Below are positions 1-8,063 of a stretch of DNA of 8,785 nt, in pieces. Every line of letters begins with the position of its first letter. The stretch's first letter is position 1. The position numbers and the translations under genes are program-made. Below the pieces are notes generated by a model. It saw nothing but the letters and a program-made list of their open reading frames with translations. It did not search any database and was not told where the DNA came from. This DNA comes from an uncultured Oscillospiraceae bacterium (GTDB lineage Bacteria > Bacillota > Clostridia > Oscillospirales > Acutalibacteraceae): NCBI GenBank assembly GCA_900554525.1, contig USHL01000046.1, positions 1-8,785 on the forward strand, given 5' to 3'.

Positions 1-1689
1 TTCGGTTTCGGGTTCTACTTTTATATCCGGAGAATTTATGTTGCTTAAGGTACTGCTTTTTACCGCACGCTTTACATGTACCGCCGCACTGCCGTTTCTG
101 CCTCCGGCAGCATCACGATCCCATGTAATATTTGCATCTCCGCCGTCATTGAAAACCCAGACCGCCGGTACATTTCCGTTTGCCCTTTCAAAATCAAGAT
201 TATGAATTGTAATAAGATTTTCGGTAAGCTTTTCTTTAAACTCCAAGCTTACATTATCAAACAGCATACTGCCGTTTTCTACCCTTAACCATATATTGCC
301 GAAGGCTGTATCCCTATGGGTAGTAAATTTACAGGTTACATACTGCCATTCACCCTCATTGCCGGTTACGGTAATTTCGGAATCGGACAGCTCATACCAG
401 GGATTTCCCTCCGAGGTGTTTTCATTTTGACTCTTCATCTGACGCGCCGTTATCTTCAAAACGGCATTTCCGCTAAGACGCCTGATATAAAACGAAAGGG
501 TATAAACCGAATTGCTTTCAAGCTGCAAAACAGCGTCTCCGCCTGTCGGCCGCGCGGCATAGCCTTTACCTGCGGTTTCAGACGTATCCGCCTCAACCTT
601 AAGTGCCGCCGAACCGTCAATACCCTCTCCCGGCACGTATGCTATGCTTCCCGTACCTCCGTTGACTCCGAACGGCTCCCAGTTTGCCGGTACACCGCCA
701 TCTTCTGTTTCAAATTCGCTGTTCGGAAGCATATTGCTGTTTTCAGAGTGAGGGATATGCTCGGGGTAACCGTCCTCGCCTGCCTGCCATTCGGCACAGC
801 CGCTTATGAGGTTTGCGTTAAGCTTTGATAACAAAGCGCCGTCGGTAAATTCAGCGGCAGGAATACCAACCGGCCCCACTCTTCCCTCGTTAGCTCCGGT
901 AACCTGAGTATAGGCATCACTGTAAAATACATTATGCATCGTTGTGAAATACTCTGACACCCAGCTTTCATCATAAACCGCAACCGCATAATCAGCCTCC
1001 GCCAACGTATAGCAGTTAACTATGCTTGAAGATACATCAGGCGCAAGGCTTCGGTTTGTTTCGGCGACAAGAGCGCCCGACGCACCGCCTTCGGTAATGT
1101 TTGTTACTGTTCCTAAAGCATAGCAGTTGTACATATCGGAATTATTATAAAAGCCTGCCAAAGCGCCTACGGAACCGCTGCCGGTTACGTCCGCCTTTGA
1201 GTAGCAATTCAAAATTACGGCGCGCATGGTATATCCTGCAAGAGCGCCTGTCTTTAAGCCGCCGTTTATACTTCCGCTTTCTATGCCGAGATTTTTAAGC
1301 GTTCCGCCCTCAATACGGCTGATAAAACCGGTAGGCAAAGCGTCTTCCGCAGAATTTTCTATAGTAAGATTTGAAATTTTATGATAGTCTCCGTCAAACG
1401 TACCGCCGAAAAAATTAGTCTTGCTGATAGGCTTAAAGCTTATACCGCTCATATCCAAATCAGTGGTGAGCTTATAGCTCGCCGAAGCGTATAAAGCGTC
1501 GGAATCCGTAAGCTCCGACATTTTAACAAGCTCTTCCGGTGATGTAATGAGATACGGATCATCCGCTGTGCCGCTTCCGGCAAATCCCCCGTTTCCCGCT
1601 GATACACCCTGCGTAATTCCGAAAGAAAACAGCATTACAGCCGAAAGAGAAAAAGTCAGAAATTTGTTTAGTAATTTTTTGAATTTCAT
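1..1689 (-). CDS. Secreted GLUG-motif beta-helix protein with C-terminal carbohydrate-binding-like modules (partial, 3' end outside window)
   Basis: Reading the minus strand from ATG at 1689 gives 563 uninterrupted codons to the window edge, so the C-terminus is missing. Residues 1-31 form a signal peptide (KFKK basic start, hydrophobic core, VSA cleavage site). Residues about 37-310 have the pattern of GLUG-repeat right-handed beta-helix domains: GSGTADDPYLI, then FFGGTFDGDYHKISNLTI, then repeated turns such as TGALAGY, VGALAGF and SGALVAE, each near an NCY turn (NCYSKADVTG, NCYALGTVT, NCYTLAEAD). Residues about 318-484 are a carbohydrate-binding-like beta-sandwich closely related to the three modules of the upstream gene, ending in FDNVSLEF. 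Residues 490 onward (NLDFERANGNVPAVW) begin another such module. GLUG domains occur in secreted surface proteins; no catalytic motif is visible, so adhesion, glycan binding or an unrecognised enzyme activity are all open. The gene lies 75 bases after the giant hydrolase gene. The missing end could hold an enzyme domain, a dockerin or an anchor. Confidence 0.93.
   Translation of the reverse strand, partial: MKFKKLLNKFLTFSLSAVMLFSFGITQGVSAGNGGFAGSGTADDPYLITSPEELVKMSELTDSDALYASASYKLTTDLDMSGISFKPISKTNFFGGTFDGDYHKISNLTIENSAEDALPTGFISRIEGGTLKNLGIESGSINGGLKTGALAGYTMRAVILNCYSKADVTGSGSVGALAGFYNNSDMYNCYALGTVTNITEGGASGALVAETNRSLAPDVSSSIVNCYTLAEADYAVAVYDESWVSEYFTTMHNVFYSDAYTQVTGANEGRVGPVGIPAAEFTDGALLSKLNANLISGCAEWQAGEDGYPEHIPHSENSNMLPNSEFETEDGGVPANWEPFGVNGGTGSIAYVPGEGIDGSAALKVEADTSETAGKGYAARPTGGDAVLQLESNSVYTLSFYIRRLSGNAVLKITARQMKSQNENTSEGNPWYELSDSEITVTGNEGEWQYVTCKFTTHRDTAFGNIWLRVENGSMLFDNVSLEFKEKLTENLITIHNLDFERANGNVPAVWVFNDGGDANITWDRDAAGGRNGSAAVHVKRAVKSSTLSNINSPDIKVEPETE
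238..738 (-). repeat. Carbohydrate-binding-like module homologous to the three modules of the upstream gene
   Basis: This segment encodes residues about 318-484 of the GLUG protein. It shares with the upstream giant protein the order NxxFE, W-xx-F, GTGS, PGEGIDGSAALK, RQMKS, ENxN, PWYELS, a Gly-Glu-Trp motif, DTAxGNxWL and DNVSL. The DNA also remains recognisably similar, for example around the antisense strings near 350-440 compared with 7560-7640. It fits the CBM4/9/22-like galactose-binding fold by pattern; the ligand is not known. Confidence 0.85.
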
Positions 1690-1697
1690 TATCCCTG

Positions 1698-1704
1698 CCC
1701 CTTT
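1698..1704 (-). promoter_or_regulatory. Ribosome binding site of the GLUG protein gene
   Basis: The minus strand reads AAAGGGG followed by eight bases and then ATG at 1689. It is an imperfect Shine-Dalgarno (AGGGG rather than AGGAGG) but well spaced, and it supports the ATG directly before the signal peptide as the start. Confidence 0.65.
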
Positions 1705-1720
1705 GCTTTCTTATTTAAAG

Positions 1721-1761
1721 AACCGGCTTAATCGCCGTAATGGGAAGAAGCCGGTTTTTTT
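1721..1761. terminator. Intercistronic intrinsic-terminator-like hairpin, possibly bidirectional
   Basis: Perfect 9-base arms AACCGGCTT (1721-1729) and AAGCCGGTT (1748-1756) enclose an 18-base loop, starting a few bases after the stop of the giant hydrolase gene. In the gene direction (minus) the 3' arm is followed by CTTTAAAT, a broken U-tract, so termination would probably be partial. In the plus direction the stem runs into an unbroken run of seven T (1755-1761), the better terminator. It may reduce expression of the GLUG gene relative to the hydrolase, or protect the 3' end of the message. No plus-strand gene is visible that would need it. Confidence 0.72.
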
Positions 1762-1764
1762 AGT

Positions 1765-4700
1765 TTAGAATTTCACCTTAAAATTTTCGGTACCGGTCAA
1801 GGTAACCGCAGTTATCGGAGCGGAGCCTTTCATAAATTTAAGTTCCTCGCCGCTGTGCTTTTTAACATAGCTCTTTCTTACTATGGCGTAAGCATTTGTA
1901 AGCACACACTTTTCAGCGGCTTTATCAAGATTCGCTATGCCGTTCTTTGCCTTGATACCGCAAACTTTTTTGCCGCTTTCAAATATGATAACGTTTTTAC
2001 GCGTCACAAGCAGCAGTATCGCCGTAACAGCGGCAATAAGCGCCGCAGCCGCGCCGCAGATAAGGCCGATTATCACCGGCCAGTTAAGCACGGTTTTGTT
2101 TACCGTTCTCTTGTTTTTGGAAACCACGGCCTCGCGGTCACCGCTGCCTGTGTCAGGCGAGGGAAGCGGATTTTCGCCGTTTCCGGGCATTCCTGTTCCG
2201 CTGTTTCCGTTATCCTGCGGGGGAAGCGCAGGCGGATTATCTCCGTCGCCGGACGGCGGCGTCTCCGTTCCGCTGTTTCCGAGAGGAGCATAGTCGGGAA
2301 TACGTTCATACACCACCTCGACCGCGGTATTGTCATTGATTCCGGAAAGATTCAGAACACCGCCGGTGGCTGAGCGTGCTGCACCGTCAACTGTGAGGCT
2401 CTTTATCCGCCAGCCGCTTTCGGGCGTAAGATTTATTTTAAGAACGGAGCCCGGATTTACAAAGCTCATGCCCGACGGATTTATACTTCCTCCGCTGCCC
2501 TTTACATAGGTTGTAACCGTTACTTTGTTTACAGGAGTAAGACGGAACAATGCCGACGAATTATTTTCTGCGGTAAACGTAAACTCCTTTGTATTTAAGC
2601 TTACGGTTTCACCGGTAAACACATTATATACTGCATAATTGGCAGGCAGAGTTATCGTCTTTTCCCCGCCGTAGCGGCAATGGAGAGAAACATATTCACC
2701 GTTTGCATGAACGATATCGTTCATGTTTTCCGAGTAAATATGAACTCCGCTCTCTTTAAGTATATTTCTGAGAAGAGCCGCGGGCATATCAGGAACAGCC
2801 GCAAAAATTGAAGTCCAGTCGCCCATATCCTTAACCGCAAGGCTGGCGCCCTCGCCGTCAGAATAATTGCCGAGCACGGCAGCGGCGCTGTCGCCCAGTA
2901 CAAGATTCGGAGAAACCGAATTGGATTCCGGTATACCGAAGGTCTTACCGGCCACACCGTCACACCAGCCCTCAGTGCTGTTGAGCACACAGTCGGCAGA
3001 GCTTCTGCCGGTCAAAAGCCGCAGATTTTCAAAGCCTGTCAGTCTTGTGATATTGTCAAGACTCATTGTTTTTCCGTCAGAAAATCCTGACATATAATTC
3101 CAGATAACGGTTTTACCGTCTTTCTTAAGATACTTTTCAATGGCCGCGCTTTCGGTCTCATCTATTTCGATGCCGTTCATTATTATATTTACCTTGTAAT
3201 CCTTTAAAACCTTGCCGTTTTTAAGGTCGGAAAGATAATAAATATCAAACGGAGCACCCATTCCAGCCAACTGCTGACGCTGTAAATAATTCGCAGCGTA
3301 ATACAGATTATAGGTCGGGCCGAAATTCATAGCGGCATAAGCATAGGAATCACCGTCTACAAATATCGCGACATCGCTTGCGGAGGTGCGTTCACGCGAA
3401 AGATTTACGGTCATTTCCTCCTGCATTTCCTTAATAAGGCCGTAAATCTGTTCATCATTGAACCAGCCGCCGCCCATGTCATACCACCACATACCGGAGC
3501 CCTTTATAAGCTGGCTTGAGAACTCGCGTATAAGTGCGGCTCGGGTATCACTCATATTATAAGTCTGGCCATGCGCCGAAGCATCAAGCTCACTATAAGG
3601 AGTCTGATAAGCAACGGTACGGACATCATTTTCGGAAATATACAGCTTTCCGTTGGCGGTAAGGCTGTCTATCATAGACTGCGGAACGGAATTTTCACCT
3701 ATCTGCCTTTCGTCATAGTTCATCGGCGCCGAAAAGAAATCCACATCAGGGCTTTCAAGCGCAGTCTGCGCGCTGGTACTCAAGGTACCGTTCGCTTCAT
3801 ATGAATAGGCATTCCAAAGATATCCGAAATAACCGCCGACTATCCATTTTCTGTCGGTTTTCTGCTTCACAAAGGAACAGAGCTCCTCGAAAGCATCGGC
3901 AGTAGTCGCGCCTATAAACTTATAATAATCTATAGCCTGCATCTGTGTGGCGGTATCGAGCAGTGTATTATAGACTGTGGAAGAACGGTCACTGTCTGAC
4001 GGCTCGCTTGCCGTTTCCAGTGTCACGGTCGGATCATTCCAGGCCGCCTGCAGAGCAGCATCGGTACCGTACTTTTCTTTGAGCCAGACACGGAACGCAT
4101 TTATCGTGGCAGGGCTGTGATCTATTATGTTATCAGACCACGGCAGCCATTCAAGCGTTCTGCCGGCAGTTACTCGGAAAGCGCTTATGTACTTGGCATA
4201 CGGCTGCGAAGTAAGATGGTCTATAAGGTCGCTTATAACCTGTTTCATATCCTTGCGCCATTTTTCAGAAGCGAAAGCTGCGCCGTCGGTTGAACCGTCC
4301 TTATTGTATGACATTTCGTCAGGATATTTTTCCGCCCACCAGGTAGGCACGCTCGCGTCAAAGCTTATCATAAGCTTTGCATTCGGATTAGCCGACAGAT
4401 AGGCATAAATCTTTTGGTCGTAAAGCGTCCAATCGTAGATATTTTTACCATTTTCGTCAACGCCGGTCCATACCTGAGCGGCGGTTTTCATGCCGCTGCC
4501 AACCATAAGCGCAAGGAAATCAAGCCCTGCCTCACCCATATAGTAAGTATGATCGCTTTTATAATTGGCAAATGTATCGCACGAATAGAAAATCATCGGG
4601 CTTACTTCTTTATCATCTATATAAAGGCGGGTTCTGCCGTCGGATGATTTTATATAGCTTGTGGAAGTAATGCCTGTTTTGAATTCGTCCTGCGTAATCT

Positions 4701-7700
4701 TAATATTGTCAAGCTTATTGTTAAGGTATTCGTCGTTGGTAATGGTCAGAATCGATGGATCAATTTGCAGGGTATAATACCCTTCGGGAATGAAGTCCGG
4801 AACAGTAAATGTAATTTCGGTTTCAAATTCCCTGCCAACCGGCCATTCGGTCATCGGCGTTTTAAGCGTAAGCTTAACATCGCAGACTTTATCAAGCGTA
4901 TTTCTTTTCCAAAGCGAGCCCCACGATATAAGCTCATTTGCAAACGGCGTATCGAGATTCACCTTAATTTTAGCAGTTACAGTCTGACCGCCCTTAGCTT
5001 CAGGCGACATTTCAAAGCTTTCAAGATAAAGCTCATTTGCCGATTTCACAGTTGCGTCATATGAAATTATTCCCCACGGACTTACGGGAGGTCGGCCCTT
5101 TTCCTTGGAAAAATACCAGGTATCGTCCTCGACATAATCCAGGGTATTCCAATTTTCGGACGGCTCCACCTTGGTCGAACGCGTGTTATGATCTGAAATA
5201 ATAAGGCCCAAAATATCGCCGTTTTTATTTACGGGCAGCGCCTCATACAAAAGTCCGCATTCATAGTCTGTATTAAGCAGACGGAATGCAAAAAGATTTG
5301 TACCCTTCTGCAAGTATTCGGTTATATCTACATTTTTTATCGATTCCCAGTCATCCGAATCCTCAAGCGGTACGCTCTCGCCGTTGATCCACATTTCCAC
5401 ATGGTCGTCGGCCGTCATCTGGAGCACGCATTTATCAGGGATTTCGGTAAGCTCAAAGGTATCCCTGAAATAACGGTAGTTATTAAGGGATACAGAATAA
5501 TCCTCACTGTACCAAATCCAGAACGCGGACCAGTCTGACCCTGCTACAATATCGGCGCTTGTCGTGATGAGTCCTAAATCGTCAAAGCATACAATGCCAG
5601 AGCTTCCCGCCAGCGATACAGTCACATAGGTAAAGCTGTTCGTGGCTATATCAAATTCAAAATCGGTCCATACATTATCATTTACTGTGCGTACCGTTTC
5701 GGTTTTTGTAGTTATAAGATTGTCGTTAAAATCGTAATACCGAAGTATTACCTCAGCCGTTCGGGTATCTTTTGTTAACAGCTTTCCGGACATTTTATAT
5801 GTCTTATCACTCAAAAATTCGGTAAAACGGCGTGTCCATTCGCCCGAACCCGTAATATTCAGACTTTCTCCGTCAGCCTCTAGCTTTCCGCTGCCGGACG
5901 GGAACCAGTCATCAGGTCTGCCTTCTTCGGTCAGACCCTCAAAGCGTTCAAAATATTCCGCTTCGTTAAGGTTTACGACGCGTACATCGTCCACAATGAT
6001 ATCTACATCCACCGACTTTGAAACCAGTATCTGCAAAAGCACGCTGGTAACATCAGCTGCCGGAGTATATTTTAGGGTGACCGCCGTCCAGTCGCTGTAT
6101 TCATCATCTGCGCTCAGAATTGTTTCGGCGCCTTTGGTAGACTGCATAACCGCGCCATGCTCATCCGCGCCTATCGCCTGAAGCGAAAGCTTGGCACCGA
6201 CGCTGTTGCGGCTTTTAACATAAACTGTAAAACGATAGCTGTAGCGTTCATCAACCGGTATACCCTTTACGCATGTATAAGTCAATGTGCGTTTGGGGCT
6301 TGAGCCGATAAGATTTACTGACTGACTTCCCGCATGATATGTATCCTTATTAAACGATACAGAGTCAAAGTTTACCGCCCGCCAATTCTTCGCATCACCG
6401 TTTTCGGTCTCTTCAAAGCTTAAGTTACACTCATTAATATTTCCGAGGTCGGTTTCGGTGCGTTCTTCAAGCGAGACATTGTCTATAAGTACATCACCGC
6501 CCCATGCAAGGAACCAAAGCGCAATATAAGCCGCGTCCTCATCGGTGCGGAAATAGGTTTTTACCTCTATATAATCATCTGTTTTACCGGAAACGGCATA
6601 TGCCGAAAGATCATAAAACGGGTTGGCAAGAGTACCTGAAAGCATATCCGACTGCCTCTGCGGCACCATCACTCTAAGATTCGAGGTTTCCTCAAGACCC
6701 TTATACATATAGGTCAGCACATAGCTTGTTTTGGGCTTTACAGGAATCATCGGATCATCCGGTGTGCGCAGTGAAAAATCAAGATCAAGGTCAGGGCGTA
6801 TGGCTGCCGCCATGCTTCCGTCTACTCCTGCGCCTGCCACCGCTTCAACCATTCCGGTGCCGGTGTTTGCCGCAAAACCTTCCCAGCCGGCGGGTATACC
6901 CTGCGCATCAATACGTTCAAACCCAGGGTTCTTTACCAGCCCGTCGTTCGAGACAAACTCAGTAAGAGTAATATCGTCTATCAGCGCTGAACCATTTCTG
7001 GCTATAAGCCATACCGCACCTCTGGTTGTATCGGTATCGGTGGTAAAATACGCATCAACCCTGCGCCATTCCCCGTTTGTGCCGGTAATCTTATATCCCG
7101 AAAGCTCATACCACGGACGTGAATTGGAATTTTCGGTTTCGTTTTTCATCTGACGTATAGTCGGGAAAAATTCCATATCATCGCTTTCACACTTGACATA
7201 GTAAGAAAGCAGATATTCCTGACCGGATTTGAGCTCAAACATATCGTTATCGCCTATGCGCAGCGAATATTCGGAGCCGGCATCGGGCACTATATGCGCC
7301 GCATTACTGCCGTCAAGACCCTGACCCACGGCAAGCTCGGTTTTTCCCGTGCCGCCGTTTACGGCAAAGCTTTCCCAGTCGGCAACACCGCCGTTAGCGT
7401 CCGCTCTTTCAAAATGTCCGTTCGGAAGTATTCCATCCTCTACAAGCTTTGTCAGGCTGACGTTATCGATAATAACATCCCCGCCCTCGGCAATAAGCCA
7501 CACATTGCCCATTGCGGTGTCGGAATCTGTCTGGAAGTAGCAGTTTACTGTTTTCCATTCACCGTTTGTACCGGTAACTTTATAGTTGGTCAGTTCATAC
7601 CATGGGCGTGTATTAGAGTTTTCTGACGGGCTTTTCATCTGACGGATAGTCGGCACAAGCGATGCTGAATCTGAAAGCGCCTTCATGGTATACGTAAGTA

Positions 7701-8058
7701 CATAGTAGGTTGAGCTTTCTAAATCAATTACACCGTCATAACGCTCCGGATCACCCTTAGGTCTTGCCGAAAACCGCTTGCCTGCATCGGGCGATATTTT
7801 AAGCGCTGCACTATTATCAATTCCTTCTCCCGGCTGCACTGATATGCTCCCCGTTCCGCTGTCCGGTCCGAAGGTTTCCCACGAAACCGGCAGACCGTTT
7901 TCTACCTCTTCAAAGCCGGGATTAGGAATAAGATTTTCATTCTGTTCCGTTTCGTCTGCCGCGGAAGTCCCGAAACCTAAAATCATCACCGCAAATTGAA
8001 TAAGTATTGCGGCGGTTACGGTATATGCCGTAAGCTTTAACGAAAAACGTTTCTGCAT
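1765..8058 (-). CDS. Giant membrane-anchored multi-module glycoside hydrolase (GH42-like, clan GH-A)
   Basis: 2097 residues, ATG at 8058 behind a good Shine-Dalgarno, TAA at 1765-1767. Visible order: signal peptide 1-34 (TSA-A cleavage); three homologous carbohydrate-binding-like modules about 42-203, 210-368 and 373-533; two more beta-sandwiches about 540-696 and 698-834; a jelly roll about 842-950 (WIWY, RYFRDTFEL, ADDHVEMWINGE), as in GH2 and rhamnosidase N-terminal domains; an Ig-like segment about 1003-1120; a TIM-barrel hydrolase about 1140-1545; a GH42 trimerisation-like domain about 1560-1770; a small beta domain to 1843; an InlB-B-like repeat 1845-1918; a Pro/Gly linker 1921-1975; a transmembrane helix about 1995-2018; and a basic tail 2020-2097. 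Likely catalytic residues are E1303 (AGRTLEW, acid/base) and E1476 (LYISENDVRT, nucleophile). The family is inferred from motifs such as PTWWAEKYP and FRVWLKEKYGTDAALQAAW. A beta-galactosidase-like exo-activity outside the membrane is plausible, but the substrate is unproven. It is far longer than ordinary GH42 enzymes (about 650-700 residues) because of the added modules. Confidence 0.96.
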   Translation of the reverse strand: MQKRFSLKLTAYTVTAAILIQFAVMILGFGTSAADETEQNENLIPNPGFEEVENGLPVSWETFGPDSGTGSISVQPGEGIDNSAALKISPDAGKRFSARPKGDPERYDGVIDLESSTYYVLTYTMKALSDSASLVPTIRQMKSPSENSNTRPWYELTNYKVTGTNGEWKTVNCYFQTDSDTAMGNVWLIAEGGDVIIDNVSLTKLVEDGILPNGHFERADANGGVADWESFAVNGGTGKTELAVGQGLDGSNAAHIVPDAGSEYSLRIGDNDMFELKSGQEYLLSYYVKCESDDMEFFPTIRQMKNETENSNSRPWYELSGYKITGTNGEWRRVDAYFTTDTDTTRGAVWLIARNGSALIDDITLTEFVSNDGLVKNPGFERIDAQGIPAGWEGFAANTGTGMVEAVAGAGVDGSMAAAIRPDLDLDFSLRTPDDPMIPVKPKTSYVLTYMYKGLEETSNLRVMVPQRQSDMLSGTLANPFYDLSAYAVSGKTDDYIEVKTYFRTDEDAAYIALWFLAWGGDVLIDNVSLEERTETDLGNINECNLSFEETENGDAKNWRAVNFDSVSFNKDTYHAGSQSVNLIGSSPKRTLTYTCVKGIPVDERYSYRFTVYVKSRNSVGAKLSLQAIGADEHGAVMQSTKGAETILSADDEYSDWTAVTLKYTPAADVTSVLLQILVSKSVDVDIIVDDVRVVNLNEAEYFERFEGLTEEGRPDDWFPSGSGKLEADGESLNITGSGEWTRRFTEFLSDKTYKMSGKLLTKDTRTAEVILRYYDFNDNLITTKTETVRTVNDNVWTDFEFDIATNSFTYVTVSLAGSSGIVCFDDLGLITTSADIVAGSDWSAFWIWYSEDYSVSLNNYRYFRDTFELTEIPDKCVLQMTADDHVEMWINGESVPLEDSDDWESIKNVDITEYLQKGTNLFAFRLLNTDYECGLLYEALPVNKNGDILGLIISDHNTRSTKVEPSENWNTLDYVEDDTWYFSKEKGRPPVSPWGIISYDATVKSANELYLESFEMSPEAKGGQTVTAKIKVNLDTPFANELISWGSLWKRNTLDKVCDVKLTLKTPMTEWPVGREFETEITFTVPDFIPEGYYTLQIDPSILTITNDEYLNNKLDNIKITQDEFKTGITSTSYIKSSDGRTRLYIDDKEVSPMIFYSCDTFANYKSDHTYYMGEAGLDFLALMVGSGMKTAAQVWTGVDENGKNIYDWTLYDQKIYAYLSANPNAKLMISFDASVPTWWAEKYPDEMSYNKDGSTDGAAFASEKWRKDMKQVISDLIDHLTSQPYAKYISAFRVTAGRTLEWLPWSDNIIDHSPATINAFRVWLKEKYGTDAALQAAWNDPTVTLETASEPSDSDRSSTVYNTLLDTATQMQAIDYYKFIGATTADAFEELCSFVKQKTDRKWIVGGYFGYLWNAYSYEANGTLSTSAQTALESPDVDFFSAPMNYDERQIGENSVPQSMIDSLTANGKLYISENDVRTVAYQTPYSELDASAHGQTYNMSDTRAALIREFSSQLIKGSGMWWYDMGGGWFNDEQIYGLIKEMQEEMTVNLSRERTSASDVAIFVDGDSYAYAAMNFGPTYNLYYAANYLQRQQLAGMGAPFDIYYLSDLKNGKVLKDYKVNIIMNGIEIDETESAAIEKYLKKDGKTVIWNYMSGFSDGKTMSLDNITRLTGFENLRLLTGRSSADCVLNSTEGWCDGVAGKTFGIPESNSVSPNLVLGDSAAAVLGNYSDGEGASLAVKDMGDWTSIFAAVPDMPAALLRNILKESGVHIYSENMNDIVHANGEYVSLHCRYGGEKTITLPANYAVYNVFTGETVSLNTKEFTFTAENNSSALFRLTPVNKVTVTTYVKGSGGSINPSGMSFVNPGSVLKINLTPESGWRIKSLTVDGAARSATGGVLNLSGINDNTAVEVVYERIPDYAPLGNSGTETPPSGDGDNPPALPPQDNGNSGTGMPGNGENPLPSPDTGSGDREAVVSKNKRTVNKTVLNWPVIIGLICGAAAALIAAVTAILLLVTRKNVIIFESGKKVCGIKAKNGIANLDKAAEKCVLTNAYAIVRKSYVKKHSGEELKFMKGSAPITAVTLTGTENFKVKF
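1768..2076 (-). other. C-terminal membrane anchor and basic cytoplasmic tail of the giant hydrolase
   Basis: Residues about 1995-2018 form a hydrophobic helix (VIIGLICGAAAALIAAV onward) ending at R2020-K2021. The 78 residues after it contain 16 Lys/Arg against 6 Asp/Glu, which fits the positive-inside rule and a cytoplasmic location. The tail is too long for a simple stop-transfer tail. It looks like a small folded beta-rich unit (NVIIFESGKKVCGIKAKNG near its start, ITAVTLTGTENFKVKF at its end) with cysteines at 2033 and 2051. I do not recognise the family. Confidence 0.7.
2137..2280 (-). repeat. Two tandem 72-base units encoding a Gly/Pro/Asn-rich linker
   Basis: Residues 1927-1950 and 1951-1974 are two 24-residue units that both start GNSGT and continue with Pro, Gly and an NP pair. 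In DNA the string gttccgctgtttccg occurs on the plus strand at 2195-2209 and 2267-2281, exactly 72 bases apart. The rest of the unit has diverged. The segment joins the extracellular modules to the membrane helix and probably acts as a flexible wall-spanning spacer. Confidence 0.75.
3514..4641 (-). other. GH42-like TIM-barrel catalytic domain within the giant hydrolase
   Basis: Residues about 1140-1515 hold the core barrel. The N-terminal strands include YIDDKEVSPMIFYS and GEAGLDFLALMVG; barrel strand 3 carries KLMISFDASVPTWWAEKYP. The acid/base Glu is placed at E1303 (codon 4150-4152) in AGRTLEW, and the nucleophile at E1476 (codon 3631-3633) in LYISENDVRT. Their spacing of 173 residues and their positions after strands 4 and 7 fit clan GH-A. 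Classical GH42 enzymes have Asn-Glu at the acid/base position; here the residue before the Glu is Leu, so this may belong to a GH42-related family or a divergent subgroup. Assignment rests on motif reading only. Confidence 0.72.
6460..7935 (-). repeat. Three tandem homologous carbohydrate-binding-like modules in the giant hydrolase
   Basis: The modules span about 7935-7450, 7431-6955 and 6942-6460, each near 160 residues. Shared features in order are an N-P/N-x-FE start, a W-xx-F, a GTG, an Ala-rich strand before the core, a Tyr-rich strand (YYVLTYTMKA, YLLSYYVKC, YVLTYMYKG), and an end of WL-A followed by IDN/DDVSL. Modules 1 and 2 are closest (TIRQMK, RPWYEL, ITGTNGEW). Module 3 has lost RPWYEL (it reads NPFYDL) and has QRQSDM in place of RQMK. 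The pattern fits CBM4/9/22-like beta-sandwiches; function is inferred to be glycan binding. Confidence 0.85.
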
Positions 8059-8063
8059 TGTAA

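Noticed and set aside
316..828. A 170-codon plus-strand reading frame
   Set aside because: It lies fully antisense to the continuous minus-strand GLUG protein frame, has no ribosome binding site or recognisable domain, and its composition is typical of an antisense shadow. The same applies to the other plus-strand frames, including 1855-2373 and 6731-7153.
804..989. A short minus-strand frame inside the GLUG gene as a separate small protein
   Set aside because: The GLUG frame runs through this region without a break and encodes coherent domain sequence; the short frame is an out-of-frame shadow.
2146..2166. A sortase-like string LPSPDTG in the linker of the giant protein
   Set aside because: It is not LPXTG (two extra residues inside), it lies about 24 residues before the membrane helix rather than directly before it, and the protein continues 78 residues past the helix instead of ending in a few basic residues.
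4728..5052. The Ig-like segment at residues 1003-1110 of the giant protein as a possible cohesin that could bind the neighbouring dockerin
   Set aside because: Only a generic GGQTVTAKIKV strand resembles cohesin. The rest follows the Ig-like domains commonly placed before GH catalytic domains, and cohesin hallmarks are not visible.
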